43,888 bases of DNA from CAWBCI01 sp963787195 (GTDB lineage: Bacteria; Bacteroidota; Bacteroidia; Bacteroidales; JAGOPY01): the NCBI GenBank assembly GCA_963787195.1, contig CAWBCI010000069.1, positions 1-43,888 of the forward strand, written 5' to 3'. The position numbers and the translations under genes were made by a program. Shown here piece after piece: positions 15,032 through 23,403 of this stretch. The notes under the pieces are model-generated. The model was not told the DNA's origin. It ran no database searches and saw nothing but the letters and a program-made list of their open reading frames with translations. Every line of letters starts with the position of its first letter. Positions within the stretch are counted from its first letter, which is position 1.

Positions 15032-16504
15032 TTAGTATGGATCTCTGAAGTAATCGTCTGCTTTGCTACCGTATATACCGGACGGTTTTTTAGAATCCAC
15101 ATTATAGGGATCAAACCAGCGGTTATTCAGGAAGATCTGCCACTTATAATTCGAAATTTCCCCAATAGCATCCGAATGCAGGAGTTTGAAATTGTTAGCG
15201 ATCAGGTCGGTAGTATAAAATACAAATTTCTTGTTCCGCTGATTATCGGAAAGCACATAGTATTGCCAGATTTCGTAAGGATAACTACTGGGTTCATTGT
15301 AACTTTCAGTGATGATATTGGGTGGACCGTATTTAAGATATACCCTGCCCCTGTCGGTTTCATATCCTTTTTCAATTTGGGTGCTGAAATTGGCATTTAC
15401 AATATGCAACAAACCCAGGTAATCTATCCAGGCCTGCTCTGGGTCGGAACTATTACGGGATTGCCAGAAATTGAAGAAAAACTGTTGCCTGGTGTTCAGA
15501 TCTGTTTCCGGTAATTCCTTATATATGAAATATTGTTCCAATTGGGTGGCTATAGGGGCAAGGCTATTGATGTATTCTGCAAGGGTGTCGGAATTTTGAA
15601 TTTTCTTGGCAAAAGTATTTTCCACATCAATGGCTTCCAAATCCTTGATGTCAAAATGCAAATTCGGGTTACTGCGCTGGAAGAAGATCTCATTGGTAGC
15701 AAGGACATTATTCTCCTTGTCCCTGACCTCCAAATGAAGTTCATAATTGCCGGAAGGTAAATTTTGAATATTGAAAGTATTTAAAATGGGCACTACCGGT
15801 TTGGTATCGACCCTTTTATAGATGGTAAAATCTTTGAGTTTATTACCTGTCTCGAAGGATTTTATACTGCAGGAAACGAGAAATTTGTTCTCTCCGCCCA
15901 AAAATTTATCGGAATTGTAAATTTCAGTATAAAAGATAAGTTCATTTCTGCTTTCAGGGAAGAAATCATTTACAAGGGGAACAAGGTCATAACCACTTTT
16001 AGTGAGGATGTTCTGTTTTTCCGTTTTCTTTACTTTCGAGATCAGTTCAATTCCGCTAAAGCTAATCTGAGCCGGGCTGCTGTTGATACTGAAAGGCTGC
16101 AGTGCATTAAACGGTTTCTGTCCGGAATTTTTATCCGCGATGGAAATTTCAAGGTTGTAATCCCCTTCAGGAAGGAAGTAACGCTGCAGGTCCAGGAAGT
16201 TATAATCAATATTGCTGGTGTCAGTGACTTCAGGGCTATAAAGTTCATATTTGTCAAAGTCCACGACCTTATCTCCCTGCCGGAAAACGAGTGATACTTC
16301 TACTATGCTCTGAAAATAGCCTTTATCATTGAGTTTATACACAGCTGACTTGCCTGAAACCGACAGGTAGGTTTCTATATAGGGACCGTCGTCAGGTGAC
16401 CTGAATAGCGAATAATTCAGAAAAGCACGGAGGTTTTTTGCTGTCACACTTTGTCCGCTGAGTAGAATGAGCGCTATAAATAGCAATTTGACCGTAAGTT
16501 TCAT
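15032..16504 (-). CDS. GWxTD domain-containing exported protein
   Basis: Protein of 490 residues with a Sec signal peptide (hydrophobic LLFIALILLSG, probable cleavage after VTA near residue 22). The central region has immunoglobulin-like beta-strand pairs (for example EGDYNLEISIADK, SGNYELHLEVRDK). The C-terminal 160 residues form the GWxTD domain, with FFFNFWQSR, the core ETDRGRVYLKYGPP (the motif's Gly-Trp replaced by Tyr-Glu), and YEIWQYY. The family is widespread in Bacteroidota and related phyla and its function is not established. A periplasmic or lipid-face location is inferred from the signal. It has its own well-spaced promoter. Confidence 0.85.
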   Translation of the reverse strand: MKLTVKLLFIALILLSGQSVTAKNLRAFLNYSLFRSPDDGPYIETYLSVSGKSAVYKLNDKGYFQSIVEVSLVFRQGDKVVDFDKYELYSPEVTDTSNIDYNFLDLQRYFLPEGDYNLEISIADKNSGQKPFNALQPFSINSSPAQISFSGIELISKVKKTEKQNILTKSGYDLVPLVNDFFPESRNELIFYTEIYNSDKFLGGENKFLVSCSIKSFETGNKLKDFTIYKRVDTKPVVPILNTFNIQNLPSGNYELHLEVRDKENNVLATNEIFFQRSNPNLHFDIKDLEAIDVENTFAKKIQNSDTLAEYINSLAPIATQLEQYFIYKELPETDLNTRQQFFFNFWQSRNSSDPEQAWIDYLGLLHIVNANFSTQIEKGYETDRGRVYLKYGPPNIITESYNEPSSYPYEIWQYYVLSDNQRNKKFVFYTTDLIANNFKLLHSDAIGEISNYKWQIFLNNRWFDPYNVDSKKPSGIYGSKADDYFRDPY

Positions 16505-16538
16505 CTTATTGAGGATCTTTGATTTTCCGGAAATCTTT

Positions 16539-16567
16539 CAAAAATATTTTGCACATGCTTTTACAAA
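16539..16567 (-). promoter_or_regulatory. Promoter of the GWxTD gene (-33 and -7)
   Basis: On the minus strand TTTG (16567-16564), 17 bases, then TATTTTTG (16546-16539), 34 bases before the ATG. Both boxes are exact. Confidence 0.6.
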
Positions 16568-16637
16568 ATTAGTTAAAAAAAGATGAATAAAAATTATGTT
16601 CAGTTTAAGGTGATTTTAAACAAGAAAGAGGTTAAGA

Positions 16638-16658
16638 GATTTCAGATTTCAGATTTCA
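16638..16658. repeat. GATTTCA heptamer, three copies
   Basis: Three perfect tandem copies of GATTTCA. The same unit appears as 3.6 copies at 31478-31502 just after another gene. Confidence 0.8.
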
Positions 16659-16693
16659 ATCGGCAATCAGAAATGCGATATTGGTTTTTTTGT

Positions 16694-16722
16694 TTTGGAA
16701 ACGAAAAATCTTCTTACTTTTG
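16694..16722 (+). promoter_or_regulatory. Promoter of tRNA-Ser(TGA)
   Basis: TTTG at 16694-16697, 17 bases, then TACTTTTG at 16715-16722, ending 4 bases before the mature tRNA 5' end. Both boxes fit the Bacteroidota consensus. Confidence 0.65.
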
Positions 16723-16726
16723 CGGC

Positions 16727-16813
16727 GGAGAAATGGCAGAGTGGTCGAATGCGGCGGTCTTGAAAACCGTTGACCGTTTACGCGGTCCGGGGGTTCGAAT
16801 CCCTCTTTCTCCG
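16727..16813 (+). tRNA. tRNA-Ser (anticodon TGA)
   Basis: 87-base class II tRNA. Acceptor stem GGAGAAA pairs with TTTCTCC, discriminator G; the anticodon loop CTTGAAA gives anticodon TGA at 16761-16763, reading UCN serine codons; a long variable arm TGACCGTTTACGCGGTC follows, then the T arm GGGGGTTCGAATCCCTC. Only CA follows the discriminator, so CCA is completed after transcription. A terminator follows at once. Confidence 0.95.
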
Positions 16814-16820
16814 CAGACTG

Positions 16821-16842
16821 AGCTGGCCTGGCCAGCTTTTTT
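16821..16842 (+). terminator. Terminator after tRNA-Ser(TGA)
   Basis: GCTGGC, 3-base loop, GCCAGC, then six T residues: a compact intrinsic terminator 8 bases after the tRNA. Confidence 0.85.
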
Positions 16843-17014
16843 AATCAATGAGACTCAAATTTTTCAAACGAAGTAAAGAAAAATATGTTAGTCGAATTGA
16901 TCCCGAAAAGAAGAAGTCTTATTCGGGATCTTCAGGGGTAAATTCCCCGACACTTGAGACGAATAAGAGATATTTCTTTAAGAAACCCCAATGCTTGCAT
17001 CGGGGTGGTTCATT
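16841..17014. repeat. Structured dispersed repeat, copy A (about 174 bp)
   Basis: Collinear with 43386-43560 in the same orientation, differing by scattered substitutions and small indels. It contains three successive inverted repeats: a T-rich stem bounded by GACT/AGTC, GATCCCGAA/TTCGGGATC enclosing an AAGAA/GTCTT arm, and ACCCCAATGC-TT-GCATCGGGGT (one mismatch). It sits between the two tRNA-Ser genes. Stem changes make this copy less perfect than copy B. Confidence 0.85.
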
Positions 17015-17054
17015 AAGATGGGATTAAAGTTTTAATAAAATTAAAATGCCCGCA

Positions 17055-17141
17055 GGAGAGTTGCCGGAGTGGTCGAACGGGGCAGACTCGAAATCTGTTG
17101 ATCTGCTTGCAGGTCCGGGGGTTCGAATCCCTCACTCTCCG
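17055..17141 (+). tRNA. tRNA-Ser (anticodon CGA)
   Basis: 87-base class II tRNA. Acceptor GGAGAGT pairs with ACTCTCC, discriminator G; anticodon loop CTCGAAA gives CGA at 17089-17091, reading UCG; the long variable arm (TGATCTGCTTGCAGGTC) and the T arm GGGGGTTCGAATCCCTC are present. Only CA follows. No convincing -7 box precedes it, so it might be read through from elsewhere. Confidence 0.95.
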
Positions 17142-17142
17142 C

Positions 17143-17170
17143 AAAAAAAGCCCTTAAAAGGGCCTTTTTT
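17143..17170 (+). terminator. Terminator after tRNA-Ser(CGA)
   Basis: A-run, GCCCTT, short A-rich loop, AAGGGC, then C and six T residues, starting directly after the tRNA. Confidence 0.8.
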
Positions 17171-17274
17171 ATACTTTCCTTTTAGCTGGTCTGCGAACTG
17201 ACAGTCTTGAACTTTCGATGTAGCGATATCACGAAATGTCGATATCACGAAGTGAAGTAAGAAGTTCCATTTAA

Positions 17275-17316
17275 TTCGAAAGTTCGACATTTCGAAAGTT
17301 CGACATTTCGAAAGTT
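17275..17316. repeat. 16-bp tandem repeat TTCGAAAGTTCGACAT
   Basis: Two full copies plus a 10-base partial third. TTCGAA is itself palindromic. A partial inverted relative (GAACTTTCGATGT) lies 65 bases upstream. Confidence 0.85.
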
Positions 17317-17334
17317 ATTTTGTTCCCATACACC

Positions 17335-17373
17335 CAAAAACTAAAAAACTAAAAAACTAAAAAACTAAAAACT
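17335..17373. repeat. CTAAAAAA tandem repeat
   Basis: A run of CTAAAAAA units (three 8-base units, a final 7-base unit and flanking partial units). Simple A-rich array with no coding sense. Confidence 0.85.
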
Positions 17374-17377
17374 TCAA

Positions 17378-17405
17378 CTCTACACTCTACACTCTACACT
17401 CTACA
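17378..17405. repeat. CTCTACA heptamer, four copies
   Basis: Four perfect tandem copies of the 7-base unit CTCTACA, five bases after the CTAAAAAA array. Confidence 0.85.
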
Positions 17406-17552
17406 CTTTTTAAGCCAATATTATCACAACATTAATTCTTCTTAAATTTTGTTAAACAAGGAGTTTAGAAGGAAATTATCGGATAAAAATGAGTACTTTT
17501 ACGCGGGATTTGATCTTTATTTCCTGACCTATCACCGAAGCGCTAAGACCCT

Positions 17553-19502
17553 ATGAGTTATATTAAATTCGACAAAAAGCAATTAATTAACCTTGAATAT
17601 TCACTCACGAAAGAACTGATCAGGTCGAACAGAGCAGGTGGATATTCCAGCAAAACTATTATCGGGTGTAATTCCCGGAAGTATCATGGCTTATTGGTTG
17701 TACCCCAACCTAAGCTGGATGATAACAATCATGTTTTACTGTCAAACTTTGATGAGACTGTAATTCAGCATGATACTGAATTTAACCTGAGCATACATAA
17801 ATTTCCCGGTGGCATTTATTCCCCTAAAGGACATAAATATATAACTGATTTCGGAATGGATCCCGTTCCGCATACTATCTATAGGGTTGGAGGAGTGATT
17901 TTAAAGAGGGAAATGGTATTTTCATCCAGTGAAGACAGGATATTTATCAATTATACCCTTGTCGATGCGCATTCACCAACACGACTTAAATTCAGGCCAT
18001 TTCTGGCTTTCCGCAATGTTCACCGGCTTAGCAAAGCGAATGTGGATGTCAATAAAAAGTATGAGGAAATTCCAAACGGCATTCGGATGAGTTTATATCC
18101 CGGATATTCCTATCTGCATATGCAGTTTTCAAAGGCCCCGGAATATACACATGTTCCAGATTGGTATTATAATATAGAATACCAGAAAGAAATGGACAGG
18201 GGCTATGAGTACCAGGAGGACCTGATGGTTCCCGGTTTCTTCGAAGTAGATATTGAAAAAGGGGAGACTATCACCTTTTCTGCCGGGACCTCAGAAATAA
18301 ATCCTGCTTCCATAAAAAAGAGGTACAATTCGGAAATAAAGAGCCGGATTCCACGCAGTAATTTTGAAAACTGTCTTGTCAACGCAGCACAACAATTTAT
18401 TGTCAGACGTGGTAACCGGACGGAAATAATAGCTGGATTTCCATGGTTCGGAAGATGGGCCCGCGATACTTTTATTGCCCTTCCTGGACTTACTCTTCCT
18501 CTGCATGATCTTAAGACTTTCAGATCAGTAGTTGATACCATGCTTAAAGATTTGAAAACCCCCTTGTTCCCGAATATGGGGCAACTTGAAGGGAGTATTT
18601 TCAATTCGGTAGATGCTTCTCTGTGGTTCTTTTGGGCATTGCAGCAATACGTCCAGGCTACCGGCCACAGTGAAGAGATTTGGAAAGCTTATGGAAAGAA
18701 GATGAAGATGATACTGGACGGATACCGCAAAGGCTGCGATTTCAATATAGCTATGCGGGATGATGGGCTTATTTATGCCGGGGAAGCAGGTAAAGCCCTG
18801 ACATGGATGGATGCAGTAGTTAATGGAAATCCCGTTACACCAAGGATAGGATTACCCGTTGAAGTGAATGCCCTCTGGTACAATGCCATCATGTTCAGCC
18901 TTGAACTGGCCAATCAGGCCCATGATACCCGTTTTATTCATGATTGGAAAGATATAGGAGATAAAATTCCGGAATCCTTTGTAAATACTTTCTGGGACCC
19001 ATCCCGGAAATACCTGGCAGATTATGTGAACGGGGATTATAAGGACTGGTCGGTGAGGCCTAATATGATAATCGCGGCTTCTCTTGCTTATTCACCTATA
19101 AACCAGGAAATGAAGAATGAGGTCCTGGCGGTTGTAAAAAAAGAACTCCTGACTAAAAGAGGCCTCCGGACCCTGGCTCCTAAAAACATAGCTTATAAAG
19201 GTATCTATTATGGCAACCAACAGGTTCGCGATGAGGCCTATCATCAGGGAACGGTCTTTCCCTGGCTGTTGGGACATTTTGCCGAAGCTTACCTGAGATT
19301 GTTCGGGAAATCGGGCATTACATACATAAAATCGCTCTATAGCGGATTTGAAGAAGTAATGACAGAACATGGTATAGGAACTATCTCGGAAGTCTATGAC
19401 GGAGACCCGCCTCATAAACCGGGAGGGGCCATATCACAGGCCTGGAGCGTAGCTGAACTTATGCGTATCCATTTATTGATGAGAGAATATTTAAAAAAAT
19501 AG
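17553..19502 (+). CDS. Glycogen debranching enzyme (amylo-alpha-1,6-glucosidase type)
   Basis: Protein of 649 residues of the archaeal/bacterial glycogen-debranching family (GH133-like), hydrolysing alpha-1,6 branch points. The N-terminal beta domain has the hallmark NRAGGYSSKTIIGCNSRKYH (26-45). The C-terminal (alpha/alpha)6 barrel begins near 270 with GFPWFGRWARDTFIALPG (295-312), holding an acidic candidate Asp, and continues with YAGEAGKALTWMDAV, VEVNALWYNA, YHQGTVFPWL and GTISEVYDGDPPH. There is no signal peptide, so it acts on cytosolic glycogen. It is first in a close three-gene set with a GT4 synthase-like and a GH57 gene (gaps 18 and 12 bases), an order I recall from other Bacteroidota. 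Confidence 0.92.
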   Translation: MSYIKFDKKQLINLEYSLTKELIRSNRAGGYSSKTIIGCNSRKYHGLLVVPQPKLDDNNHVLLSNFDETVIQHDTEFNLSIHKFPGGIYSPKGHKYITDFGMDPVPHTIYRVGGVILKREMVFSSSEDRIFINYTLVDAHSPTRLKFRPFLAFRNVHRLSKANVDVNKKYEEIPNGIRMSLYPGYSYLHMQFSKAPEYTHVPDWYYNIEYQKEMDRGYEYQEDLMVPGFFEVDIEKGETITFSAGTSEINPASIKKRYNSEIKSRIPRSNFENCLVNAAQQFIVRRGNRTEIIAGFPWFGRWARDTFIALPGLTLPLHDLKTFRSVVDTMLKDLKTPLFPNMGQLEGSIFNSVDASLWFFWALQQYVQATGHSEEIWKAYGKKMKMILDGYRKGCDFNIAMRDDGLIYAGEAGKALTWMDAVVNGNPVTPRIGLPVEVNALWYNAIMFSLELANQAHDTRFIHDWKDIGDKIPESFVNTFWDPSRKYLADYVNGDYKDWSVRPNMIIAASLAYSPINQEMKNEVLAVVKKELLTKRGLRTLAPKNIAYKGIYYGNQQVRDEAYHQGTVFPWLLGHFAEAYLRLFGKSGITYIKSLYSGFEEVMTEHGIGTISEVYDGDPPHKPGGAISQAWSVAELMRIHLLMREYLKK

Positions 19503-19520
19503 ATAAACAGTGTTTTTGGA

Positions 19521-20804
19521 ATGAAAATATTAATGTTCGGCTGGGAATTCCCGCCACATATCTCAGGGGGCTTGGGGACAGCCTGTTTCGGGCTTACCAA
19601 AGGACTTGCCAAACACCATGTTGAAGTAATCTTCGTGGTGCCCAGGGCCTATGGTGATGAAAACCAGGAAGCAGTCCGGCTGCTTAATGCCAGTGATGTG
19701 CAGGTCGATATGGAAGAATCCCAGTATAAAGAATTCTGGAAACGCGTTGAATATATGGAGATTGGCTCCAACATTATTCCCTATGTAAGCCCTGAGGAAT
19801 TTGCAAGGATAAGTTCCCAGGAGCAGTTGGATTCCATTTCGGAGAAGAGTAAGGTGTTTTCAAAAAAATTCACTTTCAGCGGCGCCTATGGGAAAAATCT
19901 GCTGGAAGAAGTTTCCCGCTATGCACTTGTTGCCTCTGCTGTTGCGGCCGATCGTAACTTTGATATGATCCATGCACATGACTGGCTGACTTACCCCGCA
20001 GGAATTGCAGCCAAATATGTGAGCGGAAAACCATTGGTAGTACATATACATGCCACTGAATTCGACCGTTCAGGTGAAAATGTAAATCAACAGGTTTATG
20101 ATATCGAGAAAAAGGGCATGGAAGAAGCCGATAAAGTGATAGCTGTTAGCAATTTTACGCGGAATATAGTGATCGAAAAGTATGGGATCCCCGCTGAAAA
20201 AGTCGTAACGGTTCACAATGCAGTGGATCCGGTGGATAGGAAAGATGTGGATGCGAAAAAATATGTGCGGGAAAAAATTGTGACCTTCCTGGGACGGGTC
20301 ACATTTCAGAAAGGGCCGGAATATTTTGTGGAAGCAGCACGCCTGGTATTGGAAAGAGATGAAAATGTGAAGTTTGTGATGGCCGGCTCAGGCGATATGC
20401 TCGAGAAAATGATCCGCCGGGTGGCCCAGCTTCGGATGGGATCGCATTTTCATTTTACAGGTTTCCTGAAAGGGCCGAATGTGGACCGTATGCTCGCCAT
20501 GTCGGATGTATTCGTTATGCCTTCCGTTTCTGAACCATTCGGAATAGTGCCCCTGGAAGCCATGCGTTCAAATGTCCCCGTGGTGATCTCTAAACAATCC
20601 GGGGTCTCTGAAATATTGCAACATGCCATGAAGGTGGATTTCTGGGATGTTCATGCCCTTGCTGATTCTATATATGGACTACTTCAGTATAACGGGATTA
20701 GCAAGATGTTTAGCCATTATGGCAGGCAGGAAGTGGATAGCCTGAAATGGGAAAATGCCGCATTTAAAGTTAAAGAAGTATATCAGGAATTAGTTCAACA
20801 CTGA
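19521..20804 (+). CDS. GT4-type glycogen/alpha-glucan synthase-like glycosyltransferase
   Basis: GT-B enzyme of 427 residues. It starts MKILMFGWEFPPHISGGLG, where the GGLG loop binds the donor phosphate as in starch/glycogen synthases; HAHDWLTYPAG and HIHATEFDR follow, and in the C-terminal half LGRVTFQKGPEYF and the ExxxxxxxE donor motif EPFGIVPLE. Lack of a recognisable GT5 KTGGL start places it in GT4 rather than the classic GlgA family. The donor (UDP- or ADP-glucose) is not evident. Location between a debranching enzyme and a GH57 gene argues for alpha-glucan elongation; another role in sugar transfer cannot be excluded. Confidence 0.85.
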   Translation: MKILMFGWEFPPHISGGLGTACFGLTKGLAKHHVEVIFVVPRAYGDENQEAVRLLNASDVQVDMEESQYKEFWKRVEYMEIGSNIIPYVSPEEFARISSQEQLDSISEKSKVFSKKFTFSGAYGKNLLEEVSRYALVASAVAADRNFDMIHAHDWLTYPAGIAAKYVSGKPLVVHIHATEFDRSGENVNQQVYDIEKKGMEEADKVIAVSNFTRNIVIEKYGIPAEKVVTVHNAVDPVDRKDVDAKKYVREKIVTFLGRVTFQKGPEYFVEAARLVLERDENVKFVMAGSGDMLEKMIRRVAQLRMGSHFHFTGFLKGPNVDRMLAMSDVFVMPSVSEPFGIVPLEAMRSNVPVVISKQSGVSEILQHAMKVDFWDVHALADSIYGLLQYNGISKMFSHYGRQEVDSLKWENAAFKVKEVYQELVQH

Positions 20805-20816
20805 AAAATTCTCAAT

Positions 20817-22406
20817 ATGAAGCGCTCAATATGTTTTTATTTCCAGGTCCATCAGCCATTAAGGCTTCGGACATACCGGTTTTTCGATATCGGAGCTTTT
20901 CATAATTATTATGATGATTATCAAAACAATTATATTCTTCGCAGGATTGCCGATAAATGCTATCTTCCGATGAACAAGCTGCTCCTGGGGCTGATAAAAG
21001 AACATGGCTCGGCTTTCAAAGTTAGTTTTTCCATATCAGGCCTTGCCCTAGATCAGTTTGAAATGTATGCTCCGGATGTACTTGAAAGCTTCCAAAAGCT
21101 GGCAGCTACCGGAAATGTGGAATTCCTGGCTGAAACCGATTCACATTCTCTTGCATCGCTGAACGGCAAATCGGAATTTATAGAACAAGTCAATACGCAT
21201 CGTGATAAAATAGAAAAAACTTTTGGAGTCAGGCCTACAACTTTCAGGAATACTGAACTGATCTATTCGGACGCCATTGGCGAAATAGTCGCTTCATTGG
21301 GTTTCGAAACCATGCTCACCGAAGGAGCCAGACAAGTTCTGGGGTGGAAAAGCCCAAACTATTTATATGTCAATGCGATAAATCCAAAATTGAAAATTCT
21401 GTTGAAGAATTTCAGGCTATCGGATGATATTGCTTTCCGGTTTTCTGAAAGGGGATGGGCTGATTGGCCCTTGACCGCGGAGAAATATGCAGGCTGGCTG
21501 AATGCCATCGATCCTAAACAGGAAGTTGTGAACCTCTTCATGGATTATGAAACTTTCGGGGAACACCAATGGACGGAAACAGGCATATTTGATTTCATGA
21601 AAGCCCTTCCGGGATTATTACTTGCAAAGAAAAAGTTTGAATTCAATACCCCCTCGGAAGTATCCCGCAAATTGCAACCTGTATCTGCAATCCATGTGCC
21701 GCATTACATATCCTGGGCCGATGAAGAAAGAGACCTGACGGCCTGGCTGGGGAATGAATTGCAGGACGATGCCTTCGAACTCCTTTATTCTATGAAAGAA
21801 CAGGTCCACGAAAGTGGGGATGAAGAGATACTGAAAGACTGGAAATACCTTCAGGCAAGCGACCATTTCTATTATATGTGTACAAAATGGTTTTCCGACG
21901 GGGATGTACATCGCTATTTCAACCCTTATGGTAATCCTTATGATGCTTATATTAATTATATGAATGTCTTGTCCGATTTCAGGCAACGTTTGGATAAACC
22001 CGGAACAGTTACCCGCAAATCTTCATATGGAATCAGCGGGGATGAAATTTCTCAGGCTTTTGCTGAACAGGCAAGGGAATTGGGTAAGAAGGCCCTGGAA
22101 ATAAAATCCAAAGCTAAAAAAGTCATTGATAAATCAGGTGTTATGGATATTAATCTGGAAGAGTTGGGCAGACTTTCAAATGCAAAGATTAAAAAGCTCC
22201 TAAAAGAGATTGATACCCATGAATTGGCTATATTTTTGAAAGAAGCAGGCGATGATGTGAGGGAGAAGATTATCCCCAATCTAACGAAAAAGGCTAAAGA
22301 CCAGATAGATTCCATACAAAGCAATATCAAAAAGGTACGGAAATCCGATTTGAAAAAATACAGGGATAATATAGCTAAAGAACTTAAAAAGCTCATTTCA
22401 TCCTGA
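20817..22406 (+). CDS. GH57 family glycoside hydrolase/glucanotransferase
   Basis: Cytosolic GH57 enzyme, a family that includes alpha-amylases, 4-alpha-glucanotransferases and branching enzymes. The 529 residues open with FQVHQPLRL (9-17, conserved region 1). Glu147 in FRNTELIYSD is the likely nucleophile (region 3) and Asp243 in MDYETFGEH the likely acid/base (region 4). The catalytic part ends near 385. The last 140 residues are a Lys/Glu-rich helical tail with IKKVRKSDLKKYRDN near the end, atypical of the core family and probably a coiled coil or protein-binding arm. It is usually called alpha-amylase in Bacteroidota, but the specificity is unproved. It is the third gene of the tight glycogen set. 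Confidence 0.9.
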   Translation: MKRSICFYFQVHQPLRLRTYRFFDIGAFHNYYDDYQNNYILRRIADKCYLPMNKLLLGLIKEHGSAFKVSFSISGLALDQFEMYAPDVLESFQKLAATGNVEFLAETDSHSLASLNGKSEFIEQVNTHRDKIEKTFGVRPTTFRNTELIYSDAIGEIVASLGFETMLTEGARQVLGWKSPNYLYVNAINPKLKILLKNFRLSDDIAFRFSERGWADWPLTAEKYAGWLNAIDPKQEVVNLFMDYETFGEHQWTETGIFDFMKALPGLLLAKKKFEFNTPSEVSRKLQPVSAIHVPHYISWADEERDLTAWLGNELQDDAFELLYSMKEQVHESGDEEILKDWKYLQASDHFYYMCTKWFSDGDVHRYFNPYGNPYDAYINYMNVLSDFRQRLDKPGTVTRKSSYGISGDEISQAFAEQARELGKKALEIKSKAKKVIDKSGVMDINLEELGRLSNAKIKKLLKEIDTHELAIFLKEAGDDVREKIIPNLTKKAKDQIDSIQSNIKKVRKSDLKKYRDNIAKELKKLISS

Positions 22407-22557
22407 ACAAGGCACTTTTTATCCTCCTTTAATTATAATTTTTACCGGGTACTTCCCGCCGGCAATGAGCAATAAAACATTTTAGGCTTAACCAAAGATC
22501 ATCTTCCTTTTAAAACATTATGTGGAGATGAGTGTTTGATAATTAAAATATTTTGAT

Positions 22558-23319
22558 ATGAATTTGAAAACTGAAGGAAATTCCTTCCTGGTAACAGGTG
22601 CAAGTTCCGGTCTTGGTCGGGCAGTTGCTGAAAGATTGGCTGAAGAAGGAGGCTTTGTGCTTGCAATTGCCAGAAGGGAAGAAGCGCTGAAAGATTTGTC
22701 ATCCCGCTTTGATGACCGTATCAAATATCTCAGTGGGGATCTAAGGGAAACGGACTTCATTAATAAAATATTGGAAGAGTATGAGAAAAGCCCTTTACAT
22801 GGGGTTTTTGTGAATGCTGGAGGCCCTCCGGCAGGACTCATTAAAGAAACCGGGCTAAGTGAATGGGATGAAGGATATCGCTTGTTATTGAGATGGAAAG
22901 TCGCACTGGTGCAGGGATTATTACCAATCCTTGAAAAGCAGAAATATGGGCGCATACTTTTTAGCGAAAGCCGTTCTGTCAACCAGCCGATCGAGAACCT
23001 GGTCCTGAGCAATTCACTCAGGATGGCAGTGGTGGGTTTTTCCAAAACAATTTCACTGGAATATGCTTCAAAGGGGATAACTGCTAATGTCATCGCCCCT
23101 GGTTACCATGATACGGACGCTTTGATCCGCCTCTTCGATAAAAAGAGCCTTCAGAATGATATCTCTTTTGATGAGGCTAAGAATGCGACGATATCGAAAA
23201 TTCCTGTCGGAAAAATGGGAAACCCTGCTGACTTTGCTACATTGGCTGCCTGGCTGATGTCGCCTCATTCGGAATTTGTTACAGGACAGGTTTATACCCT
23301 GGACGGAGGAGCTGGCTAA
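22558..23319 (+). CDS. Atypical short-chain dehydrogenase/reductase
   Basis: SDR protein of 253 residues. The cofactor loop TGASSGLG (13-20) and NAGGPPAG (about 90-97) are intact, and the C-terminal TGQVYTLDGG is the usual family end. The catalytic region is not classical: where YSASKAALVGF is expected there is VLSNSLRMAVVGF, so the Tyr-x3-Lys pair is missing; the Ser of the triad may be in FSESRSV. This matches a known FabG-like SDR subgroup with SNxLR in place of YxxxK, whose reaction I cannot name. It lies 151 bases after the GH57 gene, 84 before the synthase-phosphorylase fusion, without a clear promoter. Confidence 0.85.
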   Translation: MNLKTEGNSFLVTGASSGLGRAVAERLAEEGGFVLAIARREEALKDLSSRFDDRIKYLSGDLRETDFINKILEEYEKSPLHGVFVNAGGPPAGLIKETGLSEWDEGYRLLLRWKVALVQGLLPILEKQKYGRILFSESRSVNQPIENLVLSNSLRMAVVGFSKTISLEYASKGITANVIAPGYHDTDALIRLFDKKSLQNDISFDEAKNATISKIPVGKMGNPADFATLAAWLMSPHSEFVTGQVYTLDGGAG

Positions 23320-23372
23320 AATCACTTCTTCCTTAAATAATTAAAAAAATGCCCTCATTGGCAACTAAAAAA

Positions 23373-23380
23373 TATCTTTG
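23373..23380 (+). promoter_or_regulatory. -7 promoter element for the synthase-phosphorylase gene
   Basis: TATCTTTG fits TAnnTTTG, 23 bases before the ATG. The nearest TTG (23358-23360) is too close for a -33 box. Confidence 0.45.
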
Positions 23381-23403
23381 CCGATCATCTAATTAAAGAA
23401 ATT

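Larger units (their letters stand above)
17142..17552. other. Intergenic region with three simple-repeat arrays
   Basis: Between the tRNA-Ser(CGA) terminator and the debranching enzyme gene. It holds a 16-base repeat pair (CGATATCACGAA at 17224 and 17240), a 16-base TTCGAAAGTTCGACAT array, a CTAAAAAA array and a CTCTACA array. A TACTTTTA at 17494-17501 is one base from the -7 consensus and is the only promoter hint for the glycogen genes. No gene seen. Confidence 0.7.

Noticed and set aside
16583..16876. Forward reading frame of 97 codons
   Set aside because: It covers tRNA-Ser(TGA) and its terminator, so it is not a real gene.
17224..17316. Short tandem arrays that might be a small CRISPR
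   Set aside because: Units of 16 bases follow each other almost directly with no unique spacers of 25-40 bases, and no cas gene is present.
18203..18604. Long antisense frames opposite the debranching, GH57 and fusion genes
   Set aside because: They are shadows of well-identified genes and show no domain or codon pattern of their own.
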